DNA from: Verrucomicrobiales bacterium
Lineage (GTDB): Bacteria > Verrucomicrobiota > Verrucomicrobiia > Verrucomicrobiales > DEV007
DNA length: 48,143 nucleotides
Assembly (NCBI GenBank): GCA_029210205.1
Contig: JARGOD010000034.1
Location: 1 to 48,143, forward strand
Reading direction: 5' to 3'
A program made the translations under genes and the position numbers. Positions within the stretch are counted from its first letter, which is position 1; each line of letters starts with the position of its first letter. Shown here piece by piece: positions 8,061-16,037 of the stretch. The notes below the pieces were generated by a model. The model saw only the letters and a program-made list of their open reading frames with translations. It made no database searches and had not been told where the DNA came from.

Positions 8061-8465
8061 ATGAAACACTATTCTTCCGCCAGGCGTCATCAGCGTGGCT
8101 TTATCTCCGGCAAGTTTGCTTTCATCTGTATCGTTCTCTCGATTGGATTCGTGGTGAAGCGGGAAATGCCAACGTCCCCTCAAGTTATAGGGCAGAGTAC
8201 GGCGTCTCTTCAGGTCGAACTTGGACAGCCGGTTCACAAAGAGCAGATCGCCCGACCGAGTTGAGGAAAGCTTTCAAAGGGAACCGGTTCGGTTCTCGAT
8301 CTTTGGACTTTCGTGAATCGTGACGGTGATAAGTCGCGAGTGACTTTTGCGATAATCGATGCCGGAAAGGTGGTCGATGTGCAAAAACAAACAATCCCAG
8401 CCAGCTCCGGCAACATTCAGATTGGTAGCAAGATGATTGATCTTGGGTCGTGCTCCTCCTTGTAA
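8061..8465 (+). pseudogene. Small single-pass membrane protein ORF interrupted by one in-frame TGA
   Basis: From the ATG at 8061 the frame reads a basic N-terminus and a hydrophobic segment (FAFICIVLSIGFVV, about residues 19-32), then stops at TGA 8262-8264 after 67 aa. The same frame continues without another stop to TAA 8463-8465. It then reads a protein-like stretch including LDLWTFVNRDGDKSRVTFA and IDAGKVVDVQKQTIPAS. The full frame would be 134 codons with the TGA as codon 68. I do not recognise the family. The simplest reading is a nonsense mutation or a base-call error in a small envelope protein; read-through or selenocysteine insertion is a more remote option (a hairpin lies at 8275-8305). 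A 67-aa protein from the first part alone is also possible. The gene lies 80 bp after tRNA-Leu and is convergent with the DUF4126 gene. Confidence 0.45.
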
Positions 8466-8491
8466 GCGGAACTCTCCGCATTGGAGTGCGA

Positions 8492-9547
8492 TTAAGCGAT
8501 CATGACCCGATCGTTCGGCATGCTAGTGATGTTTCGATTCCTTATTGCTTTGAGACTATCAACGAGGCGGTTTGCCATTTCACGATGACCGGAGGGGAGG
8601 CGGAGGATCAATTTCCGCGAACCCATCATATCGTAGAGAACGATGTCTTCGCTGAAGAGTCGGGACTCCTGACCGATCTCAAGGCCGTCGAGATTCAGGT
8701 AGGTGTAGTAGTTTCGGAAAAAGCGTTTTCCAACGAAATGAAGTGAGCCGAGCGAGTCAGTCTCGGCGATGAGGCGGCCGAAAGTCATGGGAATAAAACC
8801 GGGCATGAGCTTGGCTTTGCCGACGAGCACCTTGGCCGACCAGACTGGATCGGGCTGGCGACCGCCGATAACTGCTCCGAGGACCTGATTTTCCGAAGCC
8901 GAGAGTCCCGCGTTGAGCAAACGCTCTTCCTTCGGGGGCGAAATGAGAGCAGAAAGCTTACTGCTGACGAGCCAGACAAAAGCCTTGATGCGGCGAAACA
9001 GCTTTGGAGTGAGCCAGGCACTAATACCGAGGAAAACGAGACAGAACGCGGCGGCGAGAAGAGGGTTCACGCTAAGAAGCGCGAGGCCACCGAGCACTGC
9101 AATGTCTTCAGTGACGCTAGCCGCCACATTCGAAAACGGCTCAGGAGAGGCGTTGATCGCGAGACGGGTGCCGGACTTAAAGCCATGCGCTACCATCGTT
9201 GTTCCGCCTGCGAGCAGAGCAATGATCACTTCGAAGGCGGGCTCTGTCGGTCCTAGCGTGTGAATCGCGAGAAGGGATCCGCCAACGGGTCTCACGAGGG
9301 TGTGAACGGTATCCCAGAGTGAATCGACCCAGGGGATCTTGTCGGAGAAAAACTCCATGCAGAAAAAGATTCCGGCGACAGTGACCACGGCAGGATCGCC
9401 CAGCACCATGAGTTCTGGATAAGTCGCGGAAACATCGACCCAGCCTTGATTAATGGCGAAGCCAGTCACGAGGACGACCAGATAAAGGTTGAGACCCGCG
9501 AGGGTGGCGAACCCGAGGGCAACGGCGAGTGTTTCGAGGACTTCCAT
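8492..9547 (-). CDS. DUF4126-family integral membrane protein
   Basis: This 351-aa protein matches the DUF4126 pattern. The N-terminus has helices around ALGFATLAGLNLYLVVLVTG, then the hallmark MEFFSDKIPWVDSLWDTVHT at about residues 64-83, then further helices (ALLAGGTTMVAHGFKSGTR, DIAVLGGLALLSVNPLLAAA). The remaining C-terminal 150 residues are soluble and longer than in the minimal family; they may be a cytoplasmic domain. The family function is unknown. It is transcribed alone: the next gene on the left is convergent and the one on the right is divergent. The start at 9547 is the only ATG placing the first helix near the N-terminus. Confidence 0.85.
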   Translation of the reverse strand: MEVLETLAVALGFATLAGLNLYLVVLVTGFAINQGWVDVSATYPELMVLGDPAVVTVAGIFFCMEFFSDKIPWVDSLWDTVHTLVRPVGGSLLAIHTLGPTEPAFEVIIALLAGGTTMVAHGFKSGTRLAINASPEPFSNVAASVTEDIAVLGGLALLSVNPLLAAAFCLVFLGISAWLTPKLFRRIKAFVWLVSSKLSALISPPKEERLLNAGLSASENQVLGAVIGGRQPDPVWSAKVLVGKAKLMPGFIPMTFGRLIAETDSLGSLHFVGKRFFRNYYTYLNLDGLEIGQESRLFSEDIVLYDMMGSRKLILRLPSGHREMANRLVDSLKAIRNRNITSMPNDRVMIA

Positions 9548-9742
9548 AGGAATTGAGAGGTAAAATTAGAGCTAATACATAAGGCCATGACTTCGCCCGT
9601 TCACCCATTACAAACGGGTCAGGGCTTTGTAATCACAGAAAAAAGTTAGACGAATGTGTTTCTCAAGAAATGCACAGGAGGCCGCAATGCGGGCGTGGTG
9701 ATTTTTCGGAAAGCGTTGAAAGTGAGGGCCGGGTCTTTCGCT

Positions 9743-11047
9743 ATGAGCCGATTTTTATTCATTTTTCTTCTTGTTACTCCCTTGCTTTCGGTTCGGCTCC
9801 CGGCCTTTGAGCCGCTCTACGAACGGGCTCCGATCTATTACAATGAGACAGAAGAGGACACGATTTTGACCCGCCTGATCGCATCAGCCGAGCCGGGTGG
9901 GGCGCTCGCCACGGGGACAGATCAGGAAATTCTCGAAAACCTGCTCGCTGCCCTTGAGGTCCCGATCGAGTCGCAGGTTCTAGTCTTTTCCAAGACGAGC
10001 GCGCAGAACAGCCGGATCTCGCCACGAACGCCGAGAGCCATTTATTTTTCGGATAATATCTATGTCGGTTGGTGTCAGGGCGGGGAAATCGAAGTCGCGA
10101 GCTTCGACGAAAATCTGGGGATGGTCTTTCATTTGGTCGAGCTGACTTCGCGAGAAGAAAACCAACCCCCGAAGCTGATCCGCGAACGATCATGCCTGAA
10201 TTGCCACGCTGGCTCCTCAAATCAAAATCTACCTGGTCTTATGGTGCGTTCAGTCTACCCCGGAGAGACAGGGCAGCCATTGTTTCAGGCGGGGACATTT
10301 CACACCCGTCAGGATAGTCCTGTCGCGGAGCGCTGGGGTGGTTGGTATGTCACGGGGGCCGTCGATGAGAGCGCTCACCTCGGCAATATGTTTGCGAAAG
10401 GTGATCGCACGGGAAACGAAGTAACGGTTCATCCAATTGCCGAAAGCGCTCTCACAACGCTCGATAAAGTCGTCAATTCCGAGCCTTATCTGCACGGTGG
10501 CCAGAGTGACGTCGTCGCGCTCATGATGCTTGAACATCAGGTTGGCGTTCACAATGCGATCATCGAAGCAAATCTCACAACGCGGACGACGCTGCATCGG
10601 CATGTTGAAATGAAGAAGGCCTTCGGAGAATCGGTCGATGGTCCGCTTTCGGATACTAACCGCCGCATTCTTGCGAACGTCGCGGAGCGGGTGCTCAAGA
10701 AGATGCTCTATGTTGACGAGTTTGTACTCCCGGGAGGTGTCGATGGGAGTGCGTCATTTCAAGAGGGCTTTCAACGAAACGAGCGGAAGTGTGAAAGCGG
10801 GCGTTCCTTGAAGGACTTTCGTCTTTACGAGCGGCTGATGAAGTATCGCTGCAGCCACCTCATCTACAGCGATGCTTTTGCAATGCTGCCGGATGAAATT
10901 CGGACAGTCATCCTCGATCAACTTCATGGCATTCTTACCCGGCCATCGGATTATCCGAATTTCGCTCATCTTAGTAATTCAGAGCGTGAGCACATTCTTG
11001 AAATTGTCTCTGAGACCGTGCCGAGCCTTCCTCCCGTGTGGAAGTAG
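9743..11047 (+). CDS. Secreted protein with a c-type haem-binding motif (CxxCH), unknown function
   Basis: The ATG at 9743 gives a signal peptide (MSRFLFIFLLVTPLLSV...), so it is preferred over the upstream ATG at 9656, whose 29 extra residues are basic and unlike a start. The mature protein is about 415 aa. A single CxxCH motif, C151-L-N-C-H155, in ERSCLNCHAGSSNQNLPGL would attach one haem c after export. Several His residues downstream (GVHNAIIEANL, LHRHVEMKK) could supply a distal ligand. No cytochrome c peroxidase or other known enzyme signature was seen. The downstream sulfatase begins 92 bp later on the same strand and may be cotranscribed. I call it a probable monohaem periplasmic protein; the family name is not known to me. 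Confidence 0.7.
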   Translation: MSRFLFIFLLVTPLLSVRLPAFEPLYERAPIYYNETEEDTILTRLIASAEPGGALATGTDQEILENLLAALEVPIESQVLVFSKTSAQNSRISPRTPRAIYFSDNIYVGWCQGGEIEVASFDENLGMVFHLVELTSREENQPPKLIRERSCLNCHAGSSNQNLPGLMVRSVYPGETGQPLFQAGTFHTRQDSPVAERWGGWYVTGAVDESAHLGNMFAKGDRTGNEVTVHPIAESALTTLDKVVNSEPYLHGGQSDVVALMMLEHQVGVHNAIIEANLTTRTTLHRHVEMKKAFGESVDGPLSDTNRRILANVAERVLKKMLYVDEFVLPGGVDGSASFQEGFQRNERKCESGRSLKDFRLYERLMKYRCSHLIYSDAFAMLPDEIRTVILDQLHGILTRPSDYPNFAHLSNSEREHILEIVSETVPSLPPVWK

Positions 11048-11139
11048 TCGCTGTTGCTCGAACGGGCTGATGTCTGAAAAACACCAAACAAAGTCGTCTT
11101 GGCACAAGACATCATTCCCGGCCTGTTAGAGCTTAAGGA

Positions 11140-12573
11140 ATGAATCAGAGAATTTTTCTCCTCTTTTCGTTCCTTGTCTCTCTAGCGGTCGCACGAGCGG
11201 ACGAGCAGCCGAATGTTATCTTCATTATCGCTGACGACCTCGGCTATGGCGAGTTGAGCATTCAGAATCCCGACACTGATGTCCCGACGCCTCATATCGA
11301 CTCGATAGCGACGAATGGCGTCCAGTTCACGGACGGCTATGTCTCGGCACCTTTCTGCGCTGCCTCACGGGCGGGGTTGATCACGGGAAAGTATCAGACT
11401 CGGTTCGGCTTTGAGTTCAATCCAATTGGGGCACGAAACGAAGATCCTGATGCCGGGCTACCTCCGAAAGAGCTCACGCTTGCGGACCGCCTTCGCGATG
11501 AGGCCGGCTACACCACTGCCATGATCGGGAAGTGGCACCTCGGCGGCACCGCTCATTACAATCCGATCCGTCGCGGCTTTGATGAGTTTTACGGCTTTCT
11601 TCACGAGGGGCGCTACTTTCGTCCACGTCCTTATGAAGGGATGACAACCTGGCTGCGTCGTAAAGTGCTACCCGGCGGGAAGACAGGTCGCTGGATCTCT
11701 GATGACGGCACTCTGATTTACAGCACCCATATGGGCCACAACGAGCCCGACTATGATGCCGACAATCCCGTGTATCGTGATGGCCAGCCGATCGAAGAGC
11801 CTGAGAATCTGACCGATGCGATCACTCGTGAGGCGGTGAGCTTCGTGCAGAGGTGTGGTGATGAACGTCCGTTCTTTCTCTACCTCGCCTACAATGCCGT
11901 CCATAGCCCGCTTCAGGGCGAAGCCGTTTATGTGGAGAAATATGCGGGGATTGAAGACATTCAGCGTCGAATTTTTGCGGCCATGTTAGGACACTTGGAC
12001 GACGGAGTCGGAAAGCTCCTTGAAGTGGTGAAAGCAGAAGGGATCTGGGACAACACGATGATTGTGTTTCTCAGCGACAATGGAGGCCCGACCCGCGAAC
12101 TCACGAGCAGTAACTTGCCGCTGAAGGGCGAGAAAGGGCGGCTCAACGAGGGCGGCATTCGAGTGCCGTTTCTCCTGCAGTATCCAGCGAAGGTCGAGGC
12201 AGGTCAGGTCTACGAAGAGCCCATCACCTCTCTCGATCTTTATCCGACCAGTATTGAAATGGCCGGCCTCGAAGCAAAAGGACTCACCGATGGAGTTGAT
12301 CTCATTCCTTACCTGTCGGGCGAGGAAGCGGGTGCTCCGCACGAGAGTCTCTTTTGGAGAGTCGGAGGGCGGGCGGCGCTCAGGAAAGGTGACTGGAAGA
12401 TTGTCAGAGAAGGAAGGCGTGATAAGTCGAAAGTCAGCCCGTGGGAACTCTATAATCTGCATGAAGATGTAGGAGAAACGAATGATTTGGCTTCGACTGA
12501 GAAGGAGATTCTGAAGGATCTTGTGGAGGAGTGGGAGAAGCTGGATCAAGAGATGATTGAGCCGGTATTTTAG
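11140..12573 (+). CDS. Secreted sulfatase, S1 family, with CAASR active-site motif
   Basis: This 477-aa exported arylsulfatase-type enzyme has a signal peptide at residues 1-20 (ending VARA), then NVIFIIADDLGYGELS with metal-binding Asp32-Asp33. The formylglycine site is C73-A-A-S-R77, using Ala instead of the usual Pro; C-x-[PA]-x-R is still within the maturation consensus. IGKWHLGG (catalytic Lys and His), FLSDNGGPT (metal-binding Asp-Asn) and GEKGRLNEGGIRVP are all present. The length and motifs fit the group with a short C-terminal subdomain (WELYNLHEDVGETNDLA). A hairpin follows directly after the stop. The substrate is not predictable. Confidence 0.93.
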   Translation: MNQRIFLLFSFLVSLAVARADEQPNVIFIIADDLGYGELSIQNPDTDVPTPHIDSIATNGVQFTDGYVSAPFCAASRAGLITGKYQTRFGFEFNPIGARNEDPDAGLPPKELTLADRLRDEAGYTTAMIGKWHLGGTAHYNPIRRGFDEFYGFLHEGRYFRPRPYEGMTTWLRRKVLPGGKTGRWISDDGTLIYSTHMGHNEPDYDADNPVYRDGQPIEEPENLTDAITREAVSFVQRCGDERPFFLYLAYNAVHSPLQGEAVYVEKYAGIEDIQRRIFAAMLGHLDDGVGKLLEVVKAEGIWDNTMIVFLSDNGGPTRELTSSNLPLKGEKGRLNEGGIRVPFLLQYPAKVEAGQVYEEPITSLDLYPTSIEMAGLEAKGLTDGVDLIPYLSGEEAGAPHESLFWRVGGRAALRKGDWKIVREGRRDKSKVSPWELYNLHEDVGETNDLASTEKEILKDLVEEWEKLDQEMIEPVF

Positions 12574-12575
12574 GA

Positions 12576-12596
12576 GGGAGTCATCGCCTGACTCCC
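12576..12596 (+). terminator. Hairpin directly after the sulfatase stop codon
   Basis: GGGAGTCA (12576-12583) and TGACTCCC (12589-12596) form a perfect 8-bp stem with a 5-nt loop, starting 2 nt after the TAG stop. It is followed by CAAAT rather than a T run, so it may stabilise the mRNA 3' end or act with Rho rather than as a classical intrinsic terminator. Confidence 0.45.
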
Positions 12597-12749
12597 CAAA
12601 TGGGTAAATGAATTTTGAACCGCTGATTCTAAAGATTGCGGAGGAATGACTCAGCGGTGATTAGTGTCCATGAGCGGTTTCCCTTCTTTCCGATCTTACG
12701 AGCGGAATAAAGATCAAGCTTAAGAGCAGAATCAAGAGGTGGAGACAAA

Positions 12750-12780
12750 CCCTGTTGAATCATCGACTAAACCCTGTTGA
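12750..12780 (+). repeat. CCCTGTTGAAT-type dispersed element, copy 2 (direct repeats upstream of recF)
   Basis: CCCTGTTGA occurs at 12750-12758 and 12772-12780, each preceded by AAA, with a 22-bp period. The first copy continues as ATCA and the second as GTGA. The second copy touches the TTG at 12777 that could serve as an alternative recF start. The same core motif occurs at 1115-1145 and 34729-34765. The rest of 12597-12797 shows no gene. Confidence 0.65.
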
Positions 12781-12797
12781 GTGATGGCTCCGCTTCT

Positions 12798-13868
12798 ATG
12801 GTCCTTCGCTCTCTCAATTTGAATAACTTCCGCTGCTTTGAAACGGCACAGTTGGGGGTGTCGGCGGGGATCACGCTTTTCCACGGGAACAACGCGCAGG
12901 GAAAAACCTCGATCCTCGAAGCGGCCTGCGTTTTGCTGCGTCTCCAGAGTCCCCGGGCTTCCAAACTGGCGGACTGCATTCGCTTCTCGGAAAAGGCTTT
13001 TGCGATTGGTGGGAAGTTAGAAGGAGGAGACTCATCCGAGCTCCGGTTTCAGTACCGTGAGTCGGGGCGTCGCCTCATTGTCGATGGGGAAACTCAAAAG
13101 CGAGGCGCGGACTACCTTCGTCACAGTTCGCTTGTGGTGTGGATGGCAAATGATGATCTGATTCTCGTGCGCGGTGGAGGGGAGAATCGTCGTCGTTATC
13201 TCGACTTCATGGCTTCCCAGCTCTATCCGGGTTATTTGCAATCGTTGCGGACTTATGACAAAGCACTGCGGACTCGGAACTATCTGCTCAAGCGGGACGC
13301 CAGTCCAAAGTGGCCGGAGATCGATGCCTATACGCAAATTTTGAGCGAGCAGGGGAGAGTTCTTTCCACGCAGCGACGGGAGTTGGTCGAGCGGCTTAGC
13401 TCGCAAACAGCGGAAGCGCAGCGCGAAATCAGCGGAAGCGATGAGAATCTTGAAATTGCCTACGAGTGCGGATCTGCCGGTGCCCCGGATCTTTTTCAAT
13501 ACCTCTTCGACCATCGCTCGGAAGAGTTCCGCAAGCGGCAAACTATCGCGGGGCCGCATCGTGATGATCTCAGCCTCAACCTCAATGGAATGCCGGCGTC
13601 CAAATTTGCGAGCGAAGGTCAACAGCGTACCGTCGCGTTGGCGTTAAAGTTAGGGCAGACTCATCTTTTTCTTGAGTCACGCAGTCAGCCTCCGATTCTG
13701 TTGATCGACGATGTCTTTGGTGAACTCGATCCGGCGCGGCGCAATGCGTTGATGGCGGCGTGGCCTGACACGTCACAAAAACTGATTACGACGACCCATC
13801 TCGACTGGCTCGATGATCGGTTTGAATCCGCGCAGCGTCTCCACGTCGATAGTGCGACGGTGAGTTAG
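12798..13868 (+). CDS. recF: DNA replication/repair protein RecF
   Basis: RecF is an SMC-like ATPase that loads RecA at single-strand gaps together with RecO and RecR. The ATG at 12798 gives MVLRSLNLNNFRCFE, the canonical RecF start, and 356 aa; a TTG at 12777 would add seven unlikely residues. The Walker A motif GNNAQGKTS lies at about residues 31-38. VWMANDDLILVRGGGENRRRYLD, the signature-like region ASEGQQRTVALALKL and the Walker B motif LLIDDVFGELD are all present. It is not next to dnaA, dnaN or gyrB here, so the classical origin cluster is absent. The end overlaps the convergent alr gene by 4 bp. Confidence 0.95.
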   Translation: MVLRSLNLNNFRCFETAQLGVSAGITLFHGNNAQGKTSILEAACVLLRLQSPRASKLADCIRFSEKAFAIGGKLEGGDSSELRFQYRESGRRLIVDGETQKRGADYLRHSSLVVWMANDDLILVRGGGENRRRYLDFMASQLYPGYLQSLRTYDKALRTRNYLLKRDASPKWPEIDAYTQILSEQGRVLSTQRRELVERLSSQTAEAQREISGSDENLEIAYECGSAGAPDLFQYLFDHRSEEFRKRQTIAGPHRDDLSLNLNGMPASKFASEGQQRTVALALKLGQTHLFLESRSQPPILLIDDVFGELDPARRNALMAAWPDTSQKLITTTHLDWLDDRFESAQRLHVDSATVS

Positions 13869-15004
13869 CTCCCTCGATAGACCCGCTCGACGCGACTCGT
13901 GATTCCGGTCAGAATTTCCCACGGAATCGTTCCCGCCTTCGCCGCCATTTCTTCGGCGGAGATGGTTTCATCTCCCTGCTTTCCGATGAGGATGGCCTCT
14001 TCGCCGCAGGCAGGTGTTTTGTCGAGATGGGAAACGTCGACGACGATTTGATCCATTGTAACCCGTCCGAGAAGGGGGCAGCGTTTCCCTTGAATCAGGA
14101 CCTCCATCCCGGCTCCGGAAAGGTGTCGCGGGTAGCCGTCTCCGTAGCCCAACCCAAGCGTGGCTACTTTCATAGGCTCATCGGCAACGAAAGTCCGTCC
14201 GTAGCTGATACTTGTTCCAGCGGGAATGTCACGAATCAAGGTGATGCGGGATTTTAAAGAAAGAGCGGGCTGTAATTTATCTTCTGCTCCCGCGAGCGGT
14301 GAGATGCCGTAAAGCGCGAGGCCGGGGCGCGTCAGGGTCGCGAAAAGAGTTGCGTCGTTAAATCCTAACAAACCAGCACTGTTGCCGAGGTGGATTTCAC
14401 AATTCGCAGCGCCGTCAATTTTTTCGATCAATTTTTGAAAGGACCGGATCTGCTCTGCGGTGAAATCCGGTTCTTCATCGGCGGAGGGGAAATGCGTTTC
14501 GAGCCCTTCGAGGAGGCAGCCGGGTGTTGCCTTGATTATTCGAGCAAGTTGCAGGAACGCCGATCCCTGAGCGCCCATCCGACCCATTCCCGTGTCGGCG
14601 ACGGCATGGAGTTTGGCATCGATGCCGAGACGTGCGGCGGCATCGGCAAATGCAGAAATTTCTTCGAGACTCGAGACTGAAGCGGAAAAGCGACCCGCGA
14701 CAATTGGTTCGATTTCGCTGGGAGTCGGAGGACTCAGGATCAGAATGGGGATTTCGCTCCCTGAGGCATTGCGGGTGCGTTGCGCTTCAGTTACGTTCGC
14801 GACGCCAAACCAGTCCACCTCGTTGGTGAGTGCAGTGACGACTCGCTCCAGTCCGTGACCGTAGGCATCGGCTTTGACGATGGCCATGAGGCGGCAGTTT
14901 CCCCCGGCGAGAAGATTGCAAACTCTCGCATTTTCGCGGAGAGCTTCCAGATCAATTTCCGCCCAGCAGCGGAGTTCGGGAACGTCAGGAGACGACAAAG
15001 TCAT
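13865..15004 (-). CDS. alr: Alanine racemase
   Basis: This PLP enzyme makes D-alanine for peptidoglycan in the cytoplasm. It is 379 aa, the usual length. Lys44 in AIVKADAYGHG forms the internal aldimine. SYGRTFVADEP, with the catalytic tyrosine of the second subunit, is followed by LGYGDGYPR and GRVTMDQIVVDVS. The gene reads toward recF and overlaps it by 4 bp at the 3' ends. The HTH gene upstream on the same strand ends 12 bp before this start, so the two may be cotranscribed. Confidence 0.96.
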   Translation of the reverse strand: MTLSSPDVPELRCWAEIDLEALRENARVCNLLAGGNCRLMAIVKADAYGHGLERVVTALTNEVDWFGVANVTEAQRTRNASGSEIPILILSPPTPSEIEPIVAGRFSASVSSLEEISAFADAAARLGIDAKLHAVADTGMGRMGAQGSAFLQLARIIKATPGCLLEGLETHFPSADEEPDFTAEQIRSFQKLIEKIDGAANCEIHLGNSAGLLGFNDATLFATLTRPGLALYGISPLAGAEDKLQPALSLKSRITLIRDIPAGTSISYGRTFVADEPMKVATLGLGYGDGYPRHLSGAGMEVLIQGKRCPLLGRVTMDQIVVDVSHLDKTPACGEEAILIGKQGDETISAEEMAAKAGTIPWEILTGITSRVERVYRGS

Positions 15005-15016
15005 GCAGTCGCTACG

Positions 15017-15496
15017 CTACCTAACATTCAGATCTTTCTGGATCTGTTCGAAATCTCCTTCTTCACAGCAGCGGACGAACCCCTCGCAATAGGCTTTCAG
15101 CTTATCCCAGACGATCCGAATCTGAGCGGACTCGTCAGGATCGATTGTGTTGTCCTGAGCTGCTTTTGAAACGACGTCGAGAAGGCCGGCGAATTGCTGC
15201 ACAATGAGGTGCGTCGCGGGGACAACTTCGTATCCCTGCTCACAGGAGCTCTTAGGATTCCTGACATAGTAGCCGCCGGCTTTCTGGCAGAGCCACTCGA
15301 CAATTTCAGGGTCCTGCGTCAGCTCAATCAATTTCTCAATCCGGTCGAGCGGGTTTCGGCTTCCTGAGCCGGTCTCCGAGTTTGGCTGTGCCCATTTGTA
15401 TACCAGTGAAAGTGACACTCCCAAATCAGAGGCAATTTCTTTGGGGCTCGTGTTCGATTGATCGAACGCTTTTTTCAGGACTTCGTGCGACTCCAT
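15017..15496 (-). CDS. Helix-turn-helix protein resembling phage regulatory protein CII
   Basis: The ATG at 15496 gives a 159-aa protein beginning MESHEVLKKAFDQ; an upstream start at 15547 would add 17 atypical residues. An N-terminal helix-turn-helix is visible in SPKEIASDLGVSLSLVYKW (about residues 17-35), followed by NPLDRIEKLIELTQDPEIVEWLC. The length, the late helical region (DESAQIRIVWDKLKAYCEG) and the HTH resemble the CII/CP76 phage-regulator family, often found as chromosomal single genes in this group. No other phage gene is near. It precedes alr by 12 bp on the same strand, so it might influence alr or simply share a transcript. DNA binding is likely; the target is unknown. Confidence 0.72.
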   Translation of the reverse strand: MESHEVLKKAFDQSNTSPKEIASDLGVSLSLVYKWAQPNSETGSGSRNPLDRIEKLIELTQDPEIVEWLCQKAGGYYVRNPKSSCEQGYEVVPATHLIVQQFAGLLDVVSKAAQDNTIDPDESAQIRIVWDKLKAYCEGFVRCCEEGDFEQIQKDLNVR

Positions 15497-15553
15497 GCTG
15501 CGGCAGTGTGGTCGATATGTTTCGGCTTTACAAGCGGGGAGTCGCAATCAAGG

Positions 15554-16024
15554 TCATCCTCCCGGCGGCCTTGAAAAAGGAGCGGCGGCTTCGCGTGCTT
15601 CTATCTCCAAATCAGATTCCCAATAGCCGTCGCGAATGCATTGCGTGATATATTCGCGAAGGAAGCTTTCGATGCCTCCAAGTCTTTCGAACTGAGCGAC
15701 GTGGGTCAGTTCGTGAACGAGCAGAGACGGATTGGTGGCCTGCGACGCTTCAAGATAGATTCCGTAGTTAACGGCCATCCCTGTCGGGCCTTCGGAGAAA
15801 ATTCTGAGGAGACGTGTGAACCAGGAGCCGGGCGTTGGAATTCTAGGCACGGGAAGAATTCGGACTGCCTCAGGTTTTTTAACACCCACATCGGTGGCCC
15901 ACATCGTTTCCCACTCACTGAGGGGACGACCTTCCCGCAGGATCAGCGATTCCTGCCGTTCCGCCCAGCGAGTGCCAAGGGGAAGAAGCAGGGGAACAAA
16001 GGTGCTGGTGAAAAAGGCCTTCAA
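15554..16024 (-). CDS. HELTH-motif zinc metallopeptidase-like protein
   Basis: This 156-aa protein contains H104-E-L-T-H108 in SLLVHELTHVAQFERLGG, the HExxH zincin signature followed by a helix, as in DUF4157-like small zincins. The third ligand is not obvious; Glu or His residues after it (REYITQCIRDGYWESDLEIEA) are candidates. The only start near the beginning of the alignable region is a TTG at 16024, so the N-terminus is uncertain; the first residues (FFTSTFVPLLLPLG) are hydrophobic and could be a membrane anchor. The start lies 13 bp after the stop of the lipase-maturation-factor-like gene, which strongly suggests cotranscription. Proteolytic activity is not proven by the motif alone. 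Confidence 0.65.
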   Translation of the reverse strand: MKAFFTSTFVPLLLPLGTRWAERQESLILREGRPLSEWETMWATDVGVKKPEAVRILPVPRIPTPGSWFTRLLRIFSEGPTGMAVNYGIYLEASQATNPSLLVHELTHVAQFERLGGIESFLREYITQCIRDGYWESDLEIEAREAAAPFSRPPGG

Positions 16025-16037
16025 TTCGAGTGGCGAA

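Noticed and set aside
12750..12780. CRISPR-like array
   Set aside because: Only two 9-12 bp copies at 22-bp spacing, no spacers of CRISPR length and no cas genes in the window.
12597..12797. Replication origin next to recF
   Set aside because: No dnaA, dnaN or gyrB is adjacent and no cluster of DnaA boxes was seen.
15017..15496. Prophage remnant, suggested by the CII-like HTH protein
   Set aside because: No structural, lysis or integrase genes nearby; it sits directly before alr among housekeeping genes.
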